From positions 1-64,000 of the forward strand of contig CANFWV010000007.1 of assembly GCA_947450695.1 (NCBI GenBank): DNA of 64,000 nucleotides, written 5' to 3'. The DNA comes from Comamonadaceae bacterium (GTDB taxonomy: Bacteria > Pseudomonadota > Gammaproteobacteria > Burkholderiales > Burkholderiaceae_C). Under the pieces are notes generated by a model. That model did no database searches. It was not told where the DNA came from and saw nothing but the letters and a program-made list of their open reading frames with translations. This document shows positions 28,485 through 38,040 of the stretch, piece by piece; the stretch's first letter is position 1, and each line of letters begins with the position of its first letter. A program made the translations under genes and the position numbers.

Positions 28485-30530
28485 ATGACCAATCCACTGC
28501 TCTCTAATTCCCCGCTTCCCCTTTTTGACCAAATCCAGCCAGAGCATGTCAGCCCGGCTATGGATACTTTATTGGCCCGAACAGAGGCCGCGCTGACCGA
28601 GGTCACGCAAGATGCGTTTCAAGCCAGCTGGCCAGAGATCGCTCGAGTGCTCGACGTGGCGACTGAAAAGCTCAGCAGCGCTTGGGGCGCTGTGAGTCAC
28701 CTCAACAGCGTGGCCGACACGCCCGAACTGCGCGCCGCCTACAACGCCGCGTTGCCACGTGTGACCGAGTTTTGGACCCGTCTAGGTGCCGACGAGCGCC
28801 TGTACGCCAAATACAAAGCCATCGACGTCAACGCCCTCAACACCGAGCAACGCCAAGCGCACAAAAATGCAGTCCGCAACTTTGTGTTGTCAGGCGCCGA
28901 GCTCGTTGGCACGGACCGCGTGCGCTTTGCACAAATTCAAGAGCGACAAGCCGAGCTGAGCCAAAAGTTCAGTGAAAACGCACTCGACTCGACCGAGGCT
29001 TTTTCCTATTACGCCGGTGCTGACGAACTTGACGGCGTCCCGGCAGACGTGCAGGCATCAGCCCACGCTCAAGCATTAGCCGAGGGCAAAGAGGGCTACA
29101 AGCTCACGCTGAAAATGCCAAGCTATTTGCCGGTGATGCAGTTTGCCAAGAGCAGCGCCCTGCGTGAAAATCTCTACCGTGCCTACAACACACGCGCCAG
29201 CGACCAAGCGCCTGCCGAACACAGTGTTTTTGACAACAGCGCCATCATGAAAGAAATTTTGGCCTTGCGGCTCGAAGAGTCGCAACTGCTGGGTTACCGC
29301 AATTTTGGTGAAGTTTCGGTCGTGCCCAAAATGGCCGAGTCGCCAACCCAGGTCATTACATTCTTGCGCGACCTCGCACAACGCGCCCGTCCTTATGCCG
29401 AAAAAGATGTGGCTGACCTGCGCGCTTTCGCCGCTGAGCGCTTGAACCTCACCACCCCACAACCTTGGGATTACGCCTACATCGGCGAGAAGCTCAAGGA
29501 GGAACGCTACGCCTTCAGCGAACAAGAAGTCAAACAATACTTCACCGCCCCCAAGGTTCTGGACGGCCTCTTCAAGATTGTCGAAACACTCTTTGAAGTC
29601 AGCCTGTCCAAAGACATGGCCCCCGTGTGGAAACCGGGCGTAGAGTTCTACCGCATTGAGCGCGCCGGCCAACTCGTCGGCCAGTTTTACCTGGACCAAC
29701 CGGCCCGAACCGGTAAACGCGGTGGCGCTTGGATGGACGATGTGCGCGCCCGCTGGTTGCGCCCTGACACCGGCCAACTTCAAACCCCTGTGGCGCACTT
29801 GGTCTGCAACTTTGCCGACGGTGTAGGGGGCAAACCGGCCCTGCTCACGCATGACGACGTGACCACGCTGTTCCACGAATTTGGCCACGGCCTGCACCAC
29901 ATGCTGACACAGGTCAACGAGCGCGATGTCTCTGGCATCAGCGGCGTGGAATGGGACGCTGTGGAGTTGCCCAGCCAGTTCATGGAAAACTTTTGCTGGG
30001 AGTGGGACGTGCTCAAGCATATGACGGCCCATGTGGACACCGGCGAGGCACTGCCGCGAGCCCTGTTCGACAAGATGACAGCTGCAAAGAATTTCCAGAG
30101 TGGCATGCAAACGCTGCGGCAAGTGGAGTTCTCACTCTTCGATATGCTGCTGCACACCGAAGAAAACCCAAGCAAAGATGTCATGTCGCTGCTGGCCGAC
30201 GTCCGTGCCGAGGTGGCCGTGATTCAGGCTCCACCCTACAGCCGCCCTGCGCACACCTTCAGCCACATATTTTCAGGTGGCTATGCCGCTGGGTATTACA
30301 GCTACAAGTGGGCCGAAGTGCTCTCGGCCGATGCGTACGCAGCCTTTGAGGAATCCGCCGCTGTTGATGCCGCCAAAGGCGTTGGCACCGTCAACGTCGA
30401 GACAGGCCGCAAATACCGCGAAGCCATTTTGGAAGCCGGTGGTAGCCGACCCGCGATGGAGTCCTTCAAAGCCTTCCGCGGCCGCGAGCCGTCGATCGAC
30501 GCCCTGCTCCGGCACCAAGGGATGGCGTAA
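28485..30530 (+). CDS. prlC: Oligopeptidase A (M3 zinc metallopeptidase)
   Basis: A 681-residue cytosolic M3 peptidase that degrades short peptides, including cleaved signal peptides. The zinc motif HEFGH lies at about residues 464-468 (LFHEFGHGLHHML), with the further glutamate in the GVEWDAVELPSQFMENF segment. The length fits PrlC. ATG 28485 (MTNPLLSNSPLPLF) is preferred; a TTG nine codons earlier is possible. It is convergent with the next gene with 7 bp between stops. Confidence 0.93.
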   Translation: MTNPLLSNSPLPLFDQIQPEHVSPAMDTLLARTEAALTEVTQDAFQASWPEIARVLDVATEKLSSAWGAVSHLNSVADTPELRAAYNAALPRVTEFWTRLGADERLYAKYKAIDVNALNTEQRQAHKNAVRNFVLSGAELVGTDRVRFAQIQERQAELSQKFSENALDSTEAFSYYAGADELDGVPADVQASAHAQALAEGKEGYKLTLKMPSYLPVMQFAKSSALRENLYRAYNTRASDQAPAEHSVFDNSAIMKEILALRLEESQLLGYRNFGEVSVVPKMAESPTQVITFLRDLAQRARPYAEKDVADLRAFAAERLNLTTPQPWDYAYIGEKLKEERYAFSEQEVKQYFTAPKVLDGLFKIVETLFEVSLSKDMAPVWKPGVEFYRIERAGQLVGQFYLDQPARTGKRGGAWMDDVRARWLRPDTGQLQTPVAHLVCNFADGVGGKPALLTHDDVTTLFHEFGHGLHHMLTQVNERDVSGISGVEWDAVELPSQFMENFCWEWDVLKHMTAHVDTGEALPRALFDKMTAAKNFQSGMQTLRQVEFSLFDMLLHTEENPSKDVMSLLADVRAEVAVIQAPPYSRPAHTFSHIFSGGYAAGYYSYKWAEVLSADAYAAFEESAAVDAAKGVGTVNVETGRKYREAILEAGGSRPAMESFKAFRGREPSIDALLRHQGMA

Positions 30531-30537
30531 TTCACCG

Positions 30538-31383
30538 TCATGGCAAGCGGAGACCGGACATCCATGCCAGCCCGGCACTTGTTCCGCCGGGTTGTTCGCC
30601 TTTGAGTGGTCGATACTCGCAACCCACCCAGCCGTCCCATCCGCAGGAGGCTGAGACTTCGTCGATGACTTTGAACAAGTAGTCGTAATTCAGCTCACCC
30701 ATGCCGGGTTCGTGGCGTTCTGGGACGCCGGCAATCTGAAAATGGCCTACTGCCCCGGTCGGCAGGTACTGGCGGATTTTCATGGCGACGTCGCCTTCGA
30801 CGATCTGACAGTGGTACAGGTCCATCTGCACTTTGAGATTGCTGGCGCCGACCGCAGCCAGCACCTCATGCGCATGGTCTTGACGGTTCAAGAAAAAACG
30901 CGGTATGTCGCGTGTGTTGATCGGCTCGATCATGATGTCGCGCCCACGCGCTGCGGCCAACTCTGCAGCCCACTGCAAATTAGCCACATACAAAGGTTGC
31001 AACGCTTCACGTGACCCACCTTGAGGCAACAACCCAGCCATCACGTGAATTCTGGGGCAATCGAGCACGTCGGCATAGTCCAGCGCCAGTTGCACGCCGG
31101 CACGAAACTCAGCCTCACGCCCGGGTACTGCGGCCGTCCCGCGGTCACCAACTGTGTCCCAGCCATGAGCGATGCTGGCCGCGTCCGTGCCACCAGGGGG
31201 GGCGTTGAACAGCACCTGTTTCAAGCCATTACCTTGCAGCCTAGCGGCGATTTCTTGGGGACTGAAGGCGTAAGGAAACAAAAATTCGACCGCCTTGAAG
31301 CCGTCTTTGGCAGCCGCTTCAAAACGCTCCAAAAAAGGCAACTCGGGGTACATCATGGAAAGATTGGCGGCGAATTTAGTCAT
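30538..31383 (-). CDS. Hydroxypyruvate isomerase-like TIM-barrel protein
   Basis: A 281-residue xylose-isomerase-like TIM barrel of the Hyi family. [58 protein letters not shown] and [20 protein letters not shown] are characteristic. Members interconvert hydroxypyruvate and tartronate semialdehyde, or act on related keto sugars (OtnI). No glyoxylate genes lie nearby to fix the substrate. It is followed upstream by rpiA on the same strand. Confidence 0.82.
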   Translation of the reverse strand: MTKFAANLSMMYPELPFLERFEAAAKDGFKAVEFLFPYAFSPQEIAARLQGNGLKQVLFNAPPGGTDAASIAHGWDTVGDRGTAAVPGREAEFRAGVQLALDYADVLDCPRIHVMAGLLPQGGSREALQPLYVANLQWAAELAAARGRDIMIEPINTRDIPRFFLNRQDHAHEVLAAVGASNLKVQMDLYHCQIVEGDVAMKIRQYLPTGAVGHFQIAGVPERHEPGMGELNYDYLFKVIDEVSASCGWDGWVGCEYRPLKGEQPGGTSAGLAWMSGLRLP

Positions 31384-31428
31384 GCTTTAAACAGAGATGA
31401 GATAGTTGATTTTTATGACGCTAACCGA

Positions 31429-32100
31429 CTAAAACACCAAGGTCTTCACGCCGGCTTCAGTCCCCAACAAGCACACATGTGCTTTTTGAAATGCAAACAC
31501 GCCCACCGTCACCACGCCTGGCCATTGGCTAACCTGCAGCTCGAATGCCATCGGCTCCAAAATCTGCAAACCCGTCACATCCAAAATATGTTGGCCGTTG
31601 TCGGTGACCAGCGGCAGGCCGTTTTTCAAGCGCAGTGTGGCCAGGCCGCCCATGGCAGCAAACTGCAGCGCTATGCGTTGGGCTGACATGGGAATAACTT
31701 CGACTGGCAGGGGAAATTTTCCAAGAGTCGTGACCAGTTTGCTGTCGTCAGCAATGCAGATGAACTGGCGCGACTGAGCCGCCACAATTTTCTCGCAGGT
31801 GAGCGCCGCACCGCCGCCTTTGATCATGTTGCCGGCGTGGTCAATCTCGTCGGCACCGTCGACATACACATCAAGTTCTTCAACCTCGGTCGCCTCAAAG
31901 ACCTTGATACCCAAAGCCTGCAGGCGTTCTGTCGACGCGATGGAGCTCGATACCGCCCCGGCGATGGTGTGCTTGACAGTGGCCAGCGCATCGATGAACT
32001 TGTTGACCGTCGATCCGGTGCCAACACCAACCAGCATGCCGGGTTGTATGTAATGCAAGGCGGCTTGGCCGACGAGTGTTTTCAATTCATCTTGTGTCAT
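31429..32100 (-). CDS. rpiA: Ribose-5-phosphate isomerase A
   Basis: A 223-residue pentose-phosphate enzyme interconverting ribose-5-phosphate and ribulose-5-phosphate. The signatures [41 protein letters not shown] with the catalytic acids, and [19 protein letters not shown] are intact. ATG 32100 ([10 protein letters not shown]) gives the family length. It is divergent from pyrD. Confidence 0.95.
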   Translation of the reverse strand: MTQDELKTLVGQAALHYIQPGMLVGVGTGSTVNKFIDALATVKHTIAGAVSSSIASTERLQALGIKVFEATEVEELDVYVDGADEIDHAGNMIKGGGAALTCEKIVAAQSRQFICIADDSKLVTTLGKFPLPVEVIPMSAQRIALQFAAMGGLATLRLKNGLPLVTDNGQHILDVTGLQILEPMAFELQVSQWPGVVTVGVFAFQKAHVCLLGTEAGVKTLVF

Positions 32101-32204
32101 AGGGTTCCGAGTGGTTTTTTGCGACAATCAACGCTCTTGCCCACGCCCCGGGTCTTGCCCGCTAAAACGTGTAGCTGCCTTGTCATTCAGCCCTGAATTA
32201 TCCA

Positions 32205-33314
32205 ATGTCCCTGCTCCCTTACGCTCTGGCCCGCCCTTTTTTGTTTAGCCTGGACGCGGAAACAGCCCACGACCTGACGATGGCCGCACTGGTGCGCACG
32301 CAGCACACGCCCTTCAACATGGCGTATGGCGCAAGCCGGATTGAAGATCCGGTTCAGGTCGCCGGGCTGACTTTTCCGAACCGCGTTGGCATGGCTGCAG
32401 GGCTGGACAAAAACGCCCGCTGCATTGACGGGTTAGCTGCCATGGGCTTTGGCTTTGTCGAAGTCGGCACCGTCACGCCCCAACCGCAGATTGGCAACCC
32501 GAAGCCACGCATATTTCGCTTGCCCGAGGCGAATGCACTGATCAATCGCCTGGGTTTGAACAACGACGGGCTGGATGCTTTTATCGACAACGTCAAGCAG
32601 GCTCGATTTCGCGAAGACAGCCGCAGACGCGGTCAAACGCCCATGTTGCTGGGTCTGAACATTGGTAAGAACGCCACCACTCCAATGGAAAACGCGACCG
32701 ATGACTACTTGGCCTGCTTGGATGGTGTCTACCCGCATGCTGACTACGTGACCATCAACATTTCCAGTCCCAACACCAAAAACCTGCGGACTCTGCAAGC
32801 CGACGAGGCGCTAGACGCCCTCCTAAGCGCCATGGCCCTGCGCCGTGAAGCACTGGCCGAAAAGCATGGTCGCCGCGTTCCATTTTTCGTCAAAATCGCA
32901 CCCGATCTGGACAACGCACAGATCGAGGTGATCGCGCGCACGATGCAGCGCTATGCACAAGCAGATGCCGCAGGCAGTCAACTCGGCTGGGGTCTGTTGG
33001 CCACCAACACCACCATCAACCGTGAAGCCGTGAAAGGCTTGGCGAATGCTAAAGAAGCTGGCGGCCTGTCAGGCACACCGGTGCTGGCAGCCAGCAACCA
33101 CGTGATACGGCAACTGCGTCAGTCTTTAGGCAAAGACTTTCCCATTATTGGTGTCGGTGGGATTTTGAGCGCTGAAGATGCCCTGAGCAAAATCCAAGCT
33201 GGTGCCGACGTCGTGCAGATCTACACCGGCCTGATTTACAAAGGACCAGAGCTTGTCAAGCAAGCTGCCGCGGCCATCCAAAAGTCTCAAACCGCTTCAA
33301 AAAGCACATCCTGA
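32205..33314 (+). CDS. pyrD: Dihydroorotate dehydrogenase (quinone), class 2
   Basis: A 369-residue membrane-associated FMN enzyme oxidising dihydroorotate to orotate in pyrimidine synthesis. The N-terminal helices ([23 protein letters not shown]), [26 protein letters not shown] with the class 2 catalytic serine, and the C-terminal FMN phosphate site [26 protein letters not shown] are visible. Its last 28 bp overlap, antisense, the end of the DUF3830 gene. It is the biosynthetic counterpart to the adjacent heterocycle-catabolic operon, and the two are probably unrelated in regulation. Confidence 0.94.
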   Translation: MSLLPYALARPFLFSLDAETAHDLTMAALVRTQHTPFNMAYGASRIEDPVQVAGLTFPNRVGMAAGLDKNARCIDGLAAMGFGFVEVGTVTPQPQIGNPKPRIFRLPEANALINRLGLNNDGLDAFIDNVKQARFREDSRRRGQTPMLLGLNIGKNATTPMENATDDYLACLDGVYPHADYVTINISSPNTKNLRTLQADEALDALLSAMALRREALAEKHGRRVPFFVKIAPDLDNAQIEVIARTMQRYAQADAAGSQLGWGLLATNTTINREAVKGLANAKEAGGLSGTPVLAASNHVIRQLRQSLGKDFPIIGVGGILSAEDALSKIQAGADVVQIYTGLIYKGPELVKQAAAAIQKSQTASKSTS

Positions 33315-33697
33315 GCACCCTCCCAAAGCACCTTGTTACCAAGTTGCCGGAGCTGCTCGCGGCCCTCCACGATGGTCAGGAAATGGTTACCCGCCAGCTG
33401 GCCCATCTTGCTAGAAAAACTGCAAGCACCGTAAGCCAAAATGATCTCGGTTTCGCTATAGCCGCCAGGGTAAAACAGCATGTCGCCGACTGACGGATGG
33501 CTGGTGTGATTCTCGAACCCCACGCCAAGCTGGAAATCTCCCAAAGGAACCCAGCAGCCTTCGCCACTCCAGCGCACATGAATCAGTTTTTGACGATACG
33601 GCAGAAGCTTGCTGAAAGCGGCCACGGTGAGTGGCGCGTCCGGATGTGTTTCGCCCAAAAAATGTAGTCCGCCAACGGTGATCTTGATCAATGACAT
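33287..33697 (-). CDS. DUF3830 / cyclophilin-like fold protein
   Basis: A 136-residue protein resembling the DUF3830 family of small cyclophilin-like beta barrels ([49 protein letters not shown]). Biochemical function is unknown. Members of this type are often found beside catabolic amidohydrolases and ABC importers, as here. It is the last gene of the ten-gene operon, 21 bp after the permease, and its 3' end overlaps pyrD on the other strand by 28 bp. Confidence 0.7.
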   Translation of the reverse strand: MSLIKITVGGLHFLGETHPDAPLTVAAFSKLLPYRQKLIHVRWSGEGCWVPLGDFQLGVGFENHTSHPSVGDMLFYPGGYSETEIILAYGACSFSSKMGQLAGNHFLTIVEGREQLRQLGNKVLWEGAQDVLFEAV

Positions 33698-33718
33698 AAG
33701 ACTCTTTTAAAAAAGGGA

Positions 33719-34501
33719 TCAACCCATGCTCAAGTCAGTCTTGCGCTGAGCCCATCCGGTCATGCGGCCCTCGACCCAAGAAGACATGGCGTACAAAAAT
33801 ATCCCCATGATGGCCAGCAGCACCAAGCCGGCAAACACCAAGGGCACATCGAAATTACCGCTGGCAATCATCATCACCGTGCCAATGCCTTTGTTGGCCG
33901 CCACGGTTTCGCTCAGCACCGTGCCAACAAAAGACAGTGTGATGGCGATCTTCAGAGAGGCGAACAAGTAAGGCATCGCACGCGGCAAACTGACGTTCCA
34001 CAATATGTCGTGTTTGCGGGCACCCAGCACGCGCAGCACATCTTCCAGTTCAGGTTCGGTACTCGCCAGACCCGTGGCCACATTCACCACCACCGGGAAG
34101 ATGCAAATCACCATCGAGGTCAAAATGGCCGGCACCGTGCCCGAGCCAAACCAGACCACGAACAGCGGCACCACCGCTACTTTCGGAATACTCGAAAAAC
34201 CCACCAGCAACGGGTAGGCTACGTCGTAAGCCAGCCGAGAAGACCCAATCAGCACACCGACCAAAATGCCGATCATCACGCCCAAAGCAAAACCAGCCAG
34301 CGTGGTGTACAGCGTTTGAACCGTGTGCGGCCAAAGCAAGGGCATTTTGTCAATCAAGACCAGCGCGACCTGACTTGGCCGTGGCAAAACCAAATCAGAC
34401 ACACCGCTGACAAGACAAGCAATTTCCCAGAACAAAAAGAAACCCAACAGGGTGAAAGCTGACAACATGCGTTGCCGCGTTTGAGAAGACATGTTGTTCA
34501 T
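33719..34501 (-). CDS. ABC transporter permease (TauC/SsuC type)
   Basis: A 260-residue inner-membrane permease with about six hydrophobic helices. It carries the cytoplasmic EAA-like loop VLGARKHDILWNVSLPRAMPYLFASLKIAI that docks to the ATPase. The family imports taurine, alkanesulfonates, pyrimidine precursors (ThiX-like) and various heterocycles. Its ATG overlaps the TGA of the ATPase gene by four bases. Context with amidohydrolases implies a nitrogenous cyclic substrate. Confidence 0.88.
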   Translation of the reverse strand: MNNMSSQTRQRMLSAFTLLGFFLFWEIACLVSGVSDLVLPRPSQVALVLIDKMPLLWPHTVQTLYTTLAGFALGVMIGILVGVLIGSSRLAYDVAYPLLVGFSSIPKVAVVPLFVVWFGSGTVPAILTSMVICIFPVVVNVATGLASTEPELEDVLRVLGARKHDILWNVSLPRAMPYLFASLKIAITLSFVGTVLSETVAANKGIGTVMMIASGNFDVPLVFAGLVLLAIMGIFLYAMSSWVEGRMTGWAQRKTDLSMG

Positions 34502-35367
34502 GCCGGCACCGCCTGCGCTTGTGCTAAATCTAGGGCGTCACCATCTCGACGGGCCGCTGCAATAAGCATGCGCAATTGCTGTACCAAGCCGGCGAATTCA
34601 GCCGAATAGCTGCTCGCTAAAGTCCGAGGTCTGTCGAAAGGCACATCACGCACGTCAATGATGCGACCCGGTCGGGAGCTCATCACGCAGATTTTGTTGG
34701 CCAGGTAAGCCGATTCACGCAGGTCATGCGTGACCAGCAGCACGGTCGGTTTCTTGTCCATCCACAGCGACTGCATGATGTCCCACAACTCCTCGCGAGT
34801 GAATTGGTCCAGCGCGCCAAAAGGCTCGTCGAGCAGCAACAACTCCGGGTCATGAATCAGTGCCCTGCAGAGGGAGGCGCGCTGCAACATACCGCCAGAA
34901 AGTTGCCACGGACGTTTGTCACCAAAGCCGCGCAAACCCACCTGCGCCAACAGTGCCTCAACACGGTCGGTGTATTCGGCATGCCGCTTGCGCCGGAAGT
35001 CTTGCCGAAAGGGTTGAACAATCTTCAGCGGGATCATCACGTTGTCGCGAATCGTCAACCAAGGCAGCATGGTTGGATTCTGAAACGCCAGACCCACACG
35101 CAAGCGCGGTGCCTCTGACGCATTGCTATCGCCCTTCCCCCGGGAAGCCACCGCACCGACCTCACGCCCGTTCGCGATGACCGCACCTGAACTCGGTTTG
35201 AGCAGCCCGGCCACCAGTTTAAGGATGGTGGATTTTCCGCAACCACTGGGACCGACCAAAGCGACGAAGTCACCCTTGTCGATGCCCAGTGACGTGTGGT
35301 CCAGCGCCACCGTGCCACCGCCGTAGCGCAGTGTCACGTCGGACAGTTGAATGAACGAATTTGTCAT
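34498..35367 (-). CDS. ABC transporter ATP-binding protein (TauB/SsuB type)
   Basis: A 289-residue ATPase. Walker A GPSGCGKS is at 39-46, the Q loop is FQNPTMLPWLT, the signature is LSGGMLQRA (Met instead of the usual Gln), Walker B is LLLLDEPFGALDQ and the H loop is VTHDLRESAYLA. A segment of about 15 polar residues (ASRGKGDSNASEAP) is inserted before the Q loop. ATG 35367 is preferred over GTG 35379. It is coupled to the permease. Confidence 0.9.
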   Translation of the reverse strand: MTNSFIQLSDVTLRYGGGTVALDHTSLGIDKGDFVALVGPSGCGKSTILKLVAGLLKPSSGAVIANGREVGAVASRGKGDSNASEAPRLRVGLAFQNPTMLPWLTIRDNVMIPLKIVQPFRQDFRRKRHAEYTDRVEALLAQVGLRGFGDKRPWQLSGGMLQRASLCRALIHDPELLLLDEPFGALDQFTREELWDIMQSLWMDKKPTVLLVTHDLRESAYLANKICVMSSRPGRIIDVRDVPFDRPRTLASSYSAEFAGLVQQLRMLIAAARRDGDALDLAQAQAVPA

Positions 35368-35398
35368 GACGTCTTTCACTTGATTTCAAATGCAACCG

Positions 35399-36544
35399 CT
35401 AGAGCGCGGCGCGGCTGGACATACGGACGATCGCGGCCAAGGGCCCGCCACCGGCCGGGCCTTGGTGCTCAGCACCCCCAGAAACGTAGAGTGCGCCTTG
35501 CCCCACCACAGACGCCAAGACGGCCCCGACCGCGGCGCGTGCGTGGCGCGTGGAATGAATGTCGGAGTCGTTGAGCATGGTGTGGCGCACACCTCGCACC
35601 AAGGCGTTGGGGCTGGCCTCGGCTTTAGCCAACAGGTTCACCACCCGCGCCGATACCTCGGCTTGATCCCGTTCAGGGTCCAAGCCAAAAACGTCCTTCA
35701 ACAGCTTGCGCACACTGGCCGCATCAATGGCATCCGTCATGACGGTGTGGGCAATGCGCAGCGTTGAAGCACTGCCAACCGCCTCGCCTAGCACGATCAC
35801 GACATTGCCTTCGAGCTCAATGCCTGCCGACACTGAAGCCCGCTCAGAATAAAGTGTCCAGTCGCTCAAGACCACCGCGTCATTCACTTGCGCGGGTGTC
35901 AGTTCATTCAGTGCCAGCGCCACGCCAAGGGCTGAAGCACCGCGTGAATAGCCCATCGATTCGTAGCTGTCGTGCGTCACCGGTGTGCATCCGCGTGCCA
36001 GCGCATCAGCTGTTTTGGCGGCTGTCAACAGTGGACATTTGACTTGCACAAAATGCACATCCGCAGCGTCTGAAATGCCCGCATCGCGCATCGCTGCCAG
36101 CGTGGCGTCCTGCGTGGCTTTGATCTGTGCGGAGCGCCCCATTTCTTCAGACAGGAAGTCGCGCGTATGGGCAATCCCCAGAACCAAACGCTTTTCAGTA
36201 AAGCCTTGTCCGGCAGCAGCGGGAATCCAGCGGCGGGTGAAAACCGTGAAATGCGGCGACAAAACGCCTTCAGTTCCACCCGACATCACCAAGGCCACAC
36301 GCCCATGAACCTGCGCAGGCGTGCAACCCAAGGCAGGCGCCAGCAAATGACACCAGGCGCTGCTGGCGTATTCGCGTGTGAAGTCGTTCACACACCCATT
36401 GCCCTCGGTCTTACCCATCACCGCCACAACCTCGGCAGGCAGCAACTCGCCAGAATCGATCAGCGCTTGCATGCCCGACAAATCTCCGGGGCCACGGCAA
36501 GGGATGCGCCAGACCTCGACCTGTTGACACGGAGGTTGGGTCAT
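35399..36544 (-). CDS. Ring-opening amidohydrolase (cyanuric acid hydrolase / barbiturase family)
   Basis: A 381-residue member of the AtzD/TrzD/barbiturase family, which hydrolyses cyanuric acid or barbiturate rings and has a unique fold of three concatenated domains. The three Lys-Ser dyads can be read: K45 (MGKTEGNGCVNDFTR) with S88 (MSGGTEG), K169 (QVKCPLLT) with S239 (SVSAGIELEG), and K307 with S356 (YVSGGAEHQGPAGGGP). The motif MGYSRGASALGVALAL is also present. Specificity (cyanuric acid, barbiturate or another ring) is not decided by what I can see. Its ATG overlaps the stop of the next upstream gene by four bases. Confidence 0.9.
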   Translation of the reverse strand: MTQPPCQQVEVWRIPCRGPGDLSGMQALIDSGELLPAEVVAVMGKTEGNGCVNDFTREYASSAWCHLLAPALGCTPAQVHGRVALVMSGGTEGVLSPHFTVFTRRWIPAAAGQGFTEKRLVLGIAHTRDFLSEEMGRSAQIKATQDATLAAMRDAGISDAADVHFVQVKCPLLTAAKTADALARGCTPVTHDSYESMGYSRGASALGVALALNELTPAQVNDAVVLSDWTLYSERASVSAGIELEGNVVIVLGEAVGSASTLRIAHTVMTDAIDAASVRKLLKDVFGLDPERDQAEVSARVVNLLAKAEASPNALVRGVRHTMLNDSDIHSTRHARAAVGAVLASVVGQGALYVSGGAEHQGPAGGGPLAAIVRMSSRAAL

Positions 36545-38040
36545 ACGTCAACTTTCGGACGGCGCAAGGCCGCCATGACTTCATCCGACGGTAACGCGTT
36601 CATAGGCACACCGGCCGGTGTCTGCAAGATCGCGCTGGTGTAGTGCTCGGTGTTGCGCGGCTTCGGGGTTGGCATTTTTTGCACGCTCTTGACGGAGCGC
36701 CCCCAACCGGCGGATTCAGCCACGAGCTTGCAGTGTTGCATGACAAAACGCCCACGCACCAGCGTGTGCACTGGATAACCCTGCACGGCACGACCATTCC
36801 ATGGCGAAATCTTGCTGATACTTTGCAGGCGATTTTGCGAAAGCACGCCTGCGAGGGCCATGTCGACGATGGCAATGTCAGCATGCGCACCCGGCGCGAT
36901 GACGCCCTTGGTGCCGAAAAGTCCCCAGGCTTTGGCCGGTGCAACCGAGCTCCACCGGACGTAGTCCATCAAGGTTGCGCGGGCTTTGTTGACTTCCGTC
37001 AACATCAGCGGCATCTGGGTTTCGACACCCGGGAAACCGCAATCACAATCCCAAATACTCTCGCGAGTTTTTTCATCCGGCGAGTGCGGCGCGTGATCGG
37101 TCGCGATCATGTCGATGGTGCCGTCCATCAAGGCATCCCACAACGGCTGGTTGTGGCGCGCTTCACGGATAGGCGGATTGAGCCGCATGATGCCGCCCAG
37201 CGTGCGCATGTGGTCTGTGTTGAGCAGCAAATATTGCGGGCAAGTTTCAGCTGTGACATCGACACCCCTGCGCTTGGCTTCACGCAGCAAGTAAAGCGAG
37301 TCAGCCGCGCTGTGGTGCGCAATGTGGACACGTGCACCAGTCCATTCGGCCAACGTCAGCACGCGACCAATGGCTTCGATTTCCGCCACCGCTGGACGGG
37401 CAGCCAAGTGCGCAAAGGCATCGATGCGTCCTGCGGCTTGCATGTGTTGCTGACGTCGCGACAAGATGGAGGAGTTCTCAGCATGCACCACAGTCCGGAT
37501 ACCCAGGGGTGCTAATTTTTCAAAACCTTCCAGCAGCGCGCCGTCACTGGGCGCTGGCAAATTGCCAAAGGTGTTGCCCACAAAAGCCTTGAAGCTGGTG
37601 ACCCCTGCATCCAGCAAATCTTCAAGCCGGTCCACTGAATCGTCGCCCAAAAGGCCATGAATGCCGAAATCAACATACGAAGATTCAGCGGCTTTTTGTT
37701 TGATGCGCAAGGCCTCGACGGTACCAGTCGAAGGATTCGTGTTCGGCATTTCGAACACGGTCGTGACGCCGCCGCAGGCCGCTGCGGCAGAGCCGGTCTT
37801 CCAGGTTTCTTTGTTCGGATAACCCGGGTCCCGAAAATGAACGTGGCTGTCAATCGCACCGGGCAGCAGGTACAGTCCGTCGGCCCGCATCTCTTGGCGC
37901 GCAGGCGGCATCACATCGTCATGACCCACCGCCACAATGAGTTCGCCAGCGATAGCAACTGAGGCTTCGATGATCTGGTCGCCCGACACCACGCGTGCGC
38001 CGCGAATCACCAAATCGACTTCTTTCATAGCGCGGCTCAT
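36541..38040 (-). CDS. Dihydroorotase/allantoinase-like amidohydrolase
   Basis: A 499-residue metal-dependent cyclic amidohydrolase. The binuclear-site residues are complete: H66 and H68 (DSHVHFRDPG), carboxylated-lysine candidate K151 (TSFKAFVG), H186 (VVHAENSS), H242 (VHIAHHSAAD) and D315 (ATDHAPHSPDEK). It could open hydantoin, allantoin, dihydropyrimidine or a related ring. The C-terminus runs about 50 residues past the usual end of the domain. Its ATG at 38040 shares a base with the SDR stop codon (TGATG). A biosynthetic pyrC role is unlikely given the context. Confidence 0.85.
   Translation of the reverse strand: MSRAMKEVDLVIRGARVVSGDQIIEASVAIAGELIVAVGHDDVMPPARQEMRADGLYLLPGAIDSHVHFRDPGYPNKETWKTGSAAAACGGVTTVFEMPNTNPSTGTVEALRIKQKAAESSYVDFGIHGLLGDDSVDRLEDLLDAGVTSFKAFVGNTFGNLPAPSDGALLEGFEKLAPLGIRTVVHAENSSILSRRQQHMQAAGRIDAFAHLAARPAVAEIEAIGRVLTLAEWTGARVHIAHHSAADSLYLLREAKRRGVDVTAETCPQYLLLNTDHMRTLGGIMRLNPPIREARHNQPLWDALMDGTIDMIATDHAPHSPDEKTRESIWDCDCGFPGVETQMPLMLTEVNKARATLMDYVRWSSVAPAKAWGLFGTKGVIAPGAHADIAIVDMALAGVLSQNRLQSISKISPWNGRAVQGYPVHTLVRGRFVMQHCKLVAESAGWGRSVKSVQKMPTPKPRNTEHYTSAILQTPAGVPMNALPSDEVMAALRRPKVDV

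Noticed and set aside
29076-30122. 348-codon minus-strand frame opposite prlC
   Set aside because: Entirely inside a confident M3 peptidase gene, with no start signal or domain; antisense artefact.
35399-36544. Assigning the ring-opening amidohydrolase as AtzD/TrzD by name
   Set aside because: The family contains cyanuric acid hydrolases, barbiturases and uncharacterised groups; the visible motifs are shared by all, so a symbol would over-claim.
36541-38040. Calling the dihydroorotase-like gene pyrC
   Set aside because: Although all metal ligands match, it sits in a catabolic operon, carries a C-terminal extension and is not linked to other pyrimidine biosynthesis genes except by chance proximity to pyrD.
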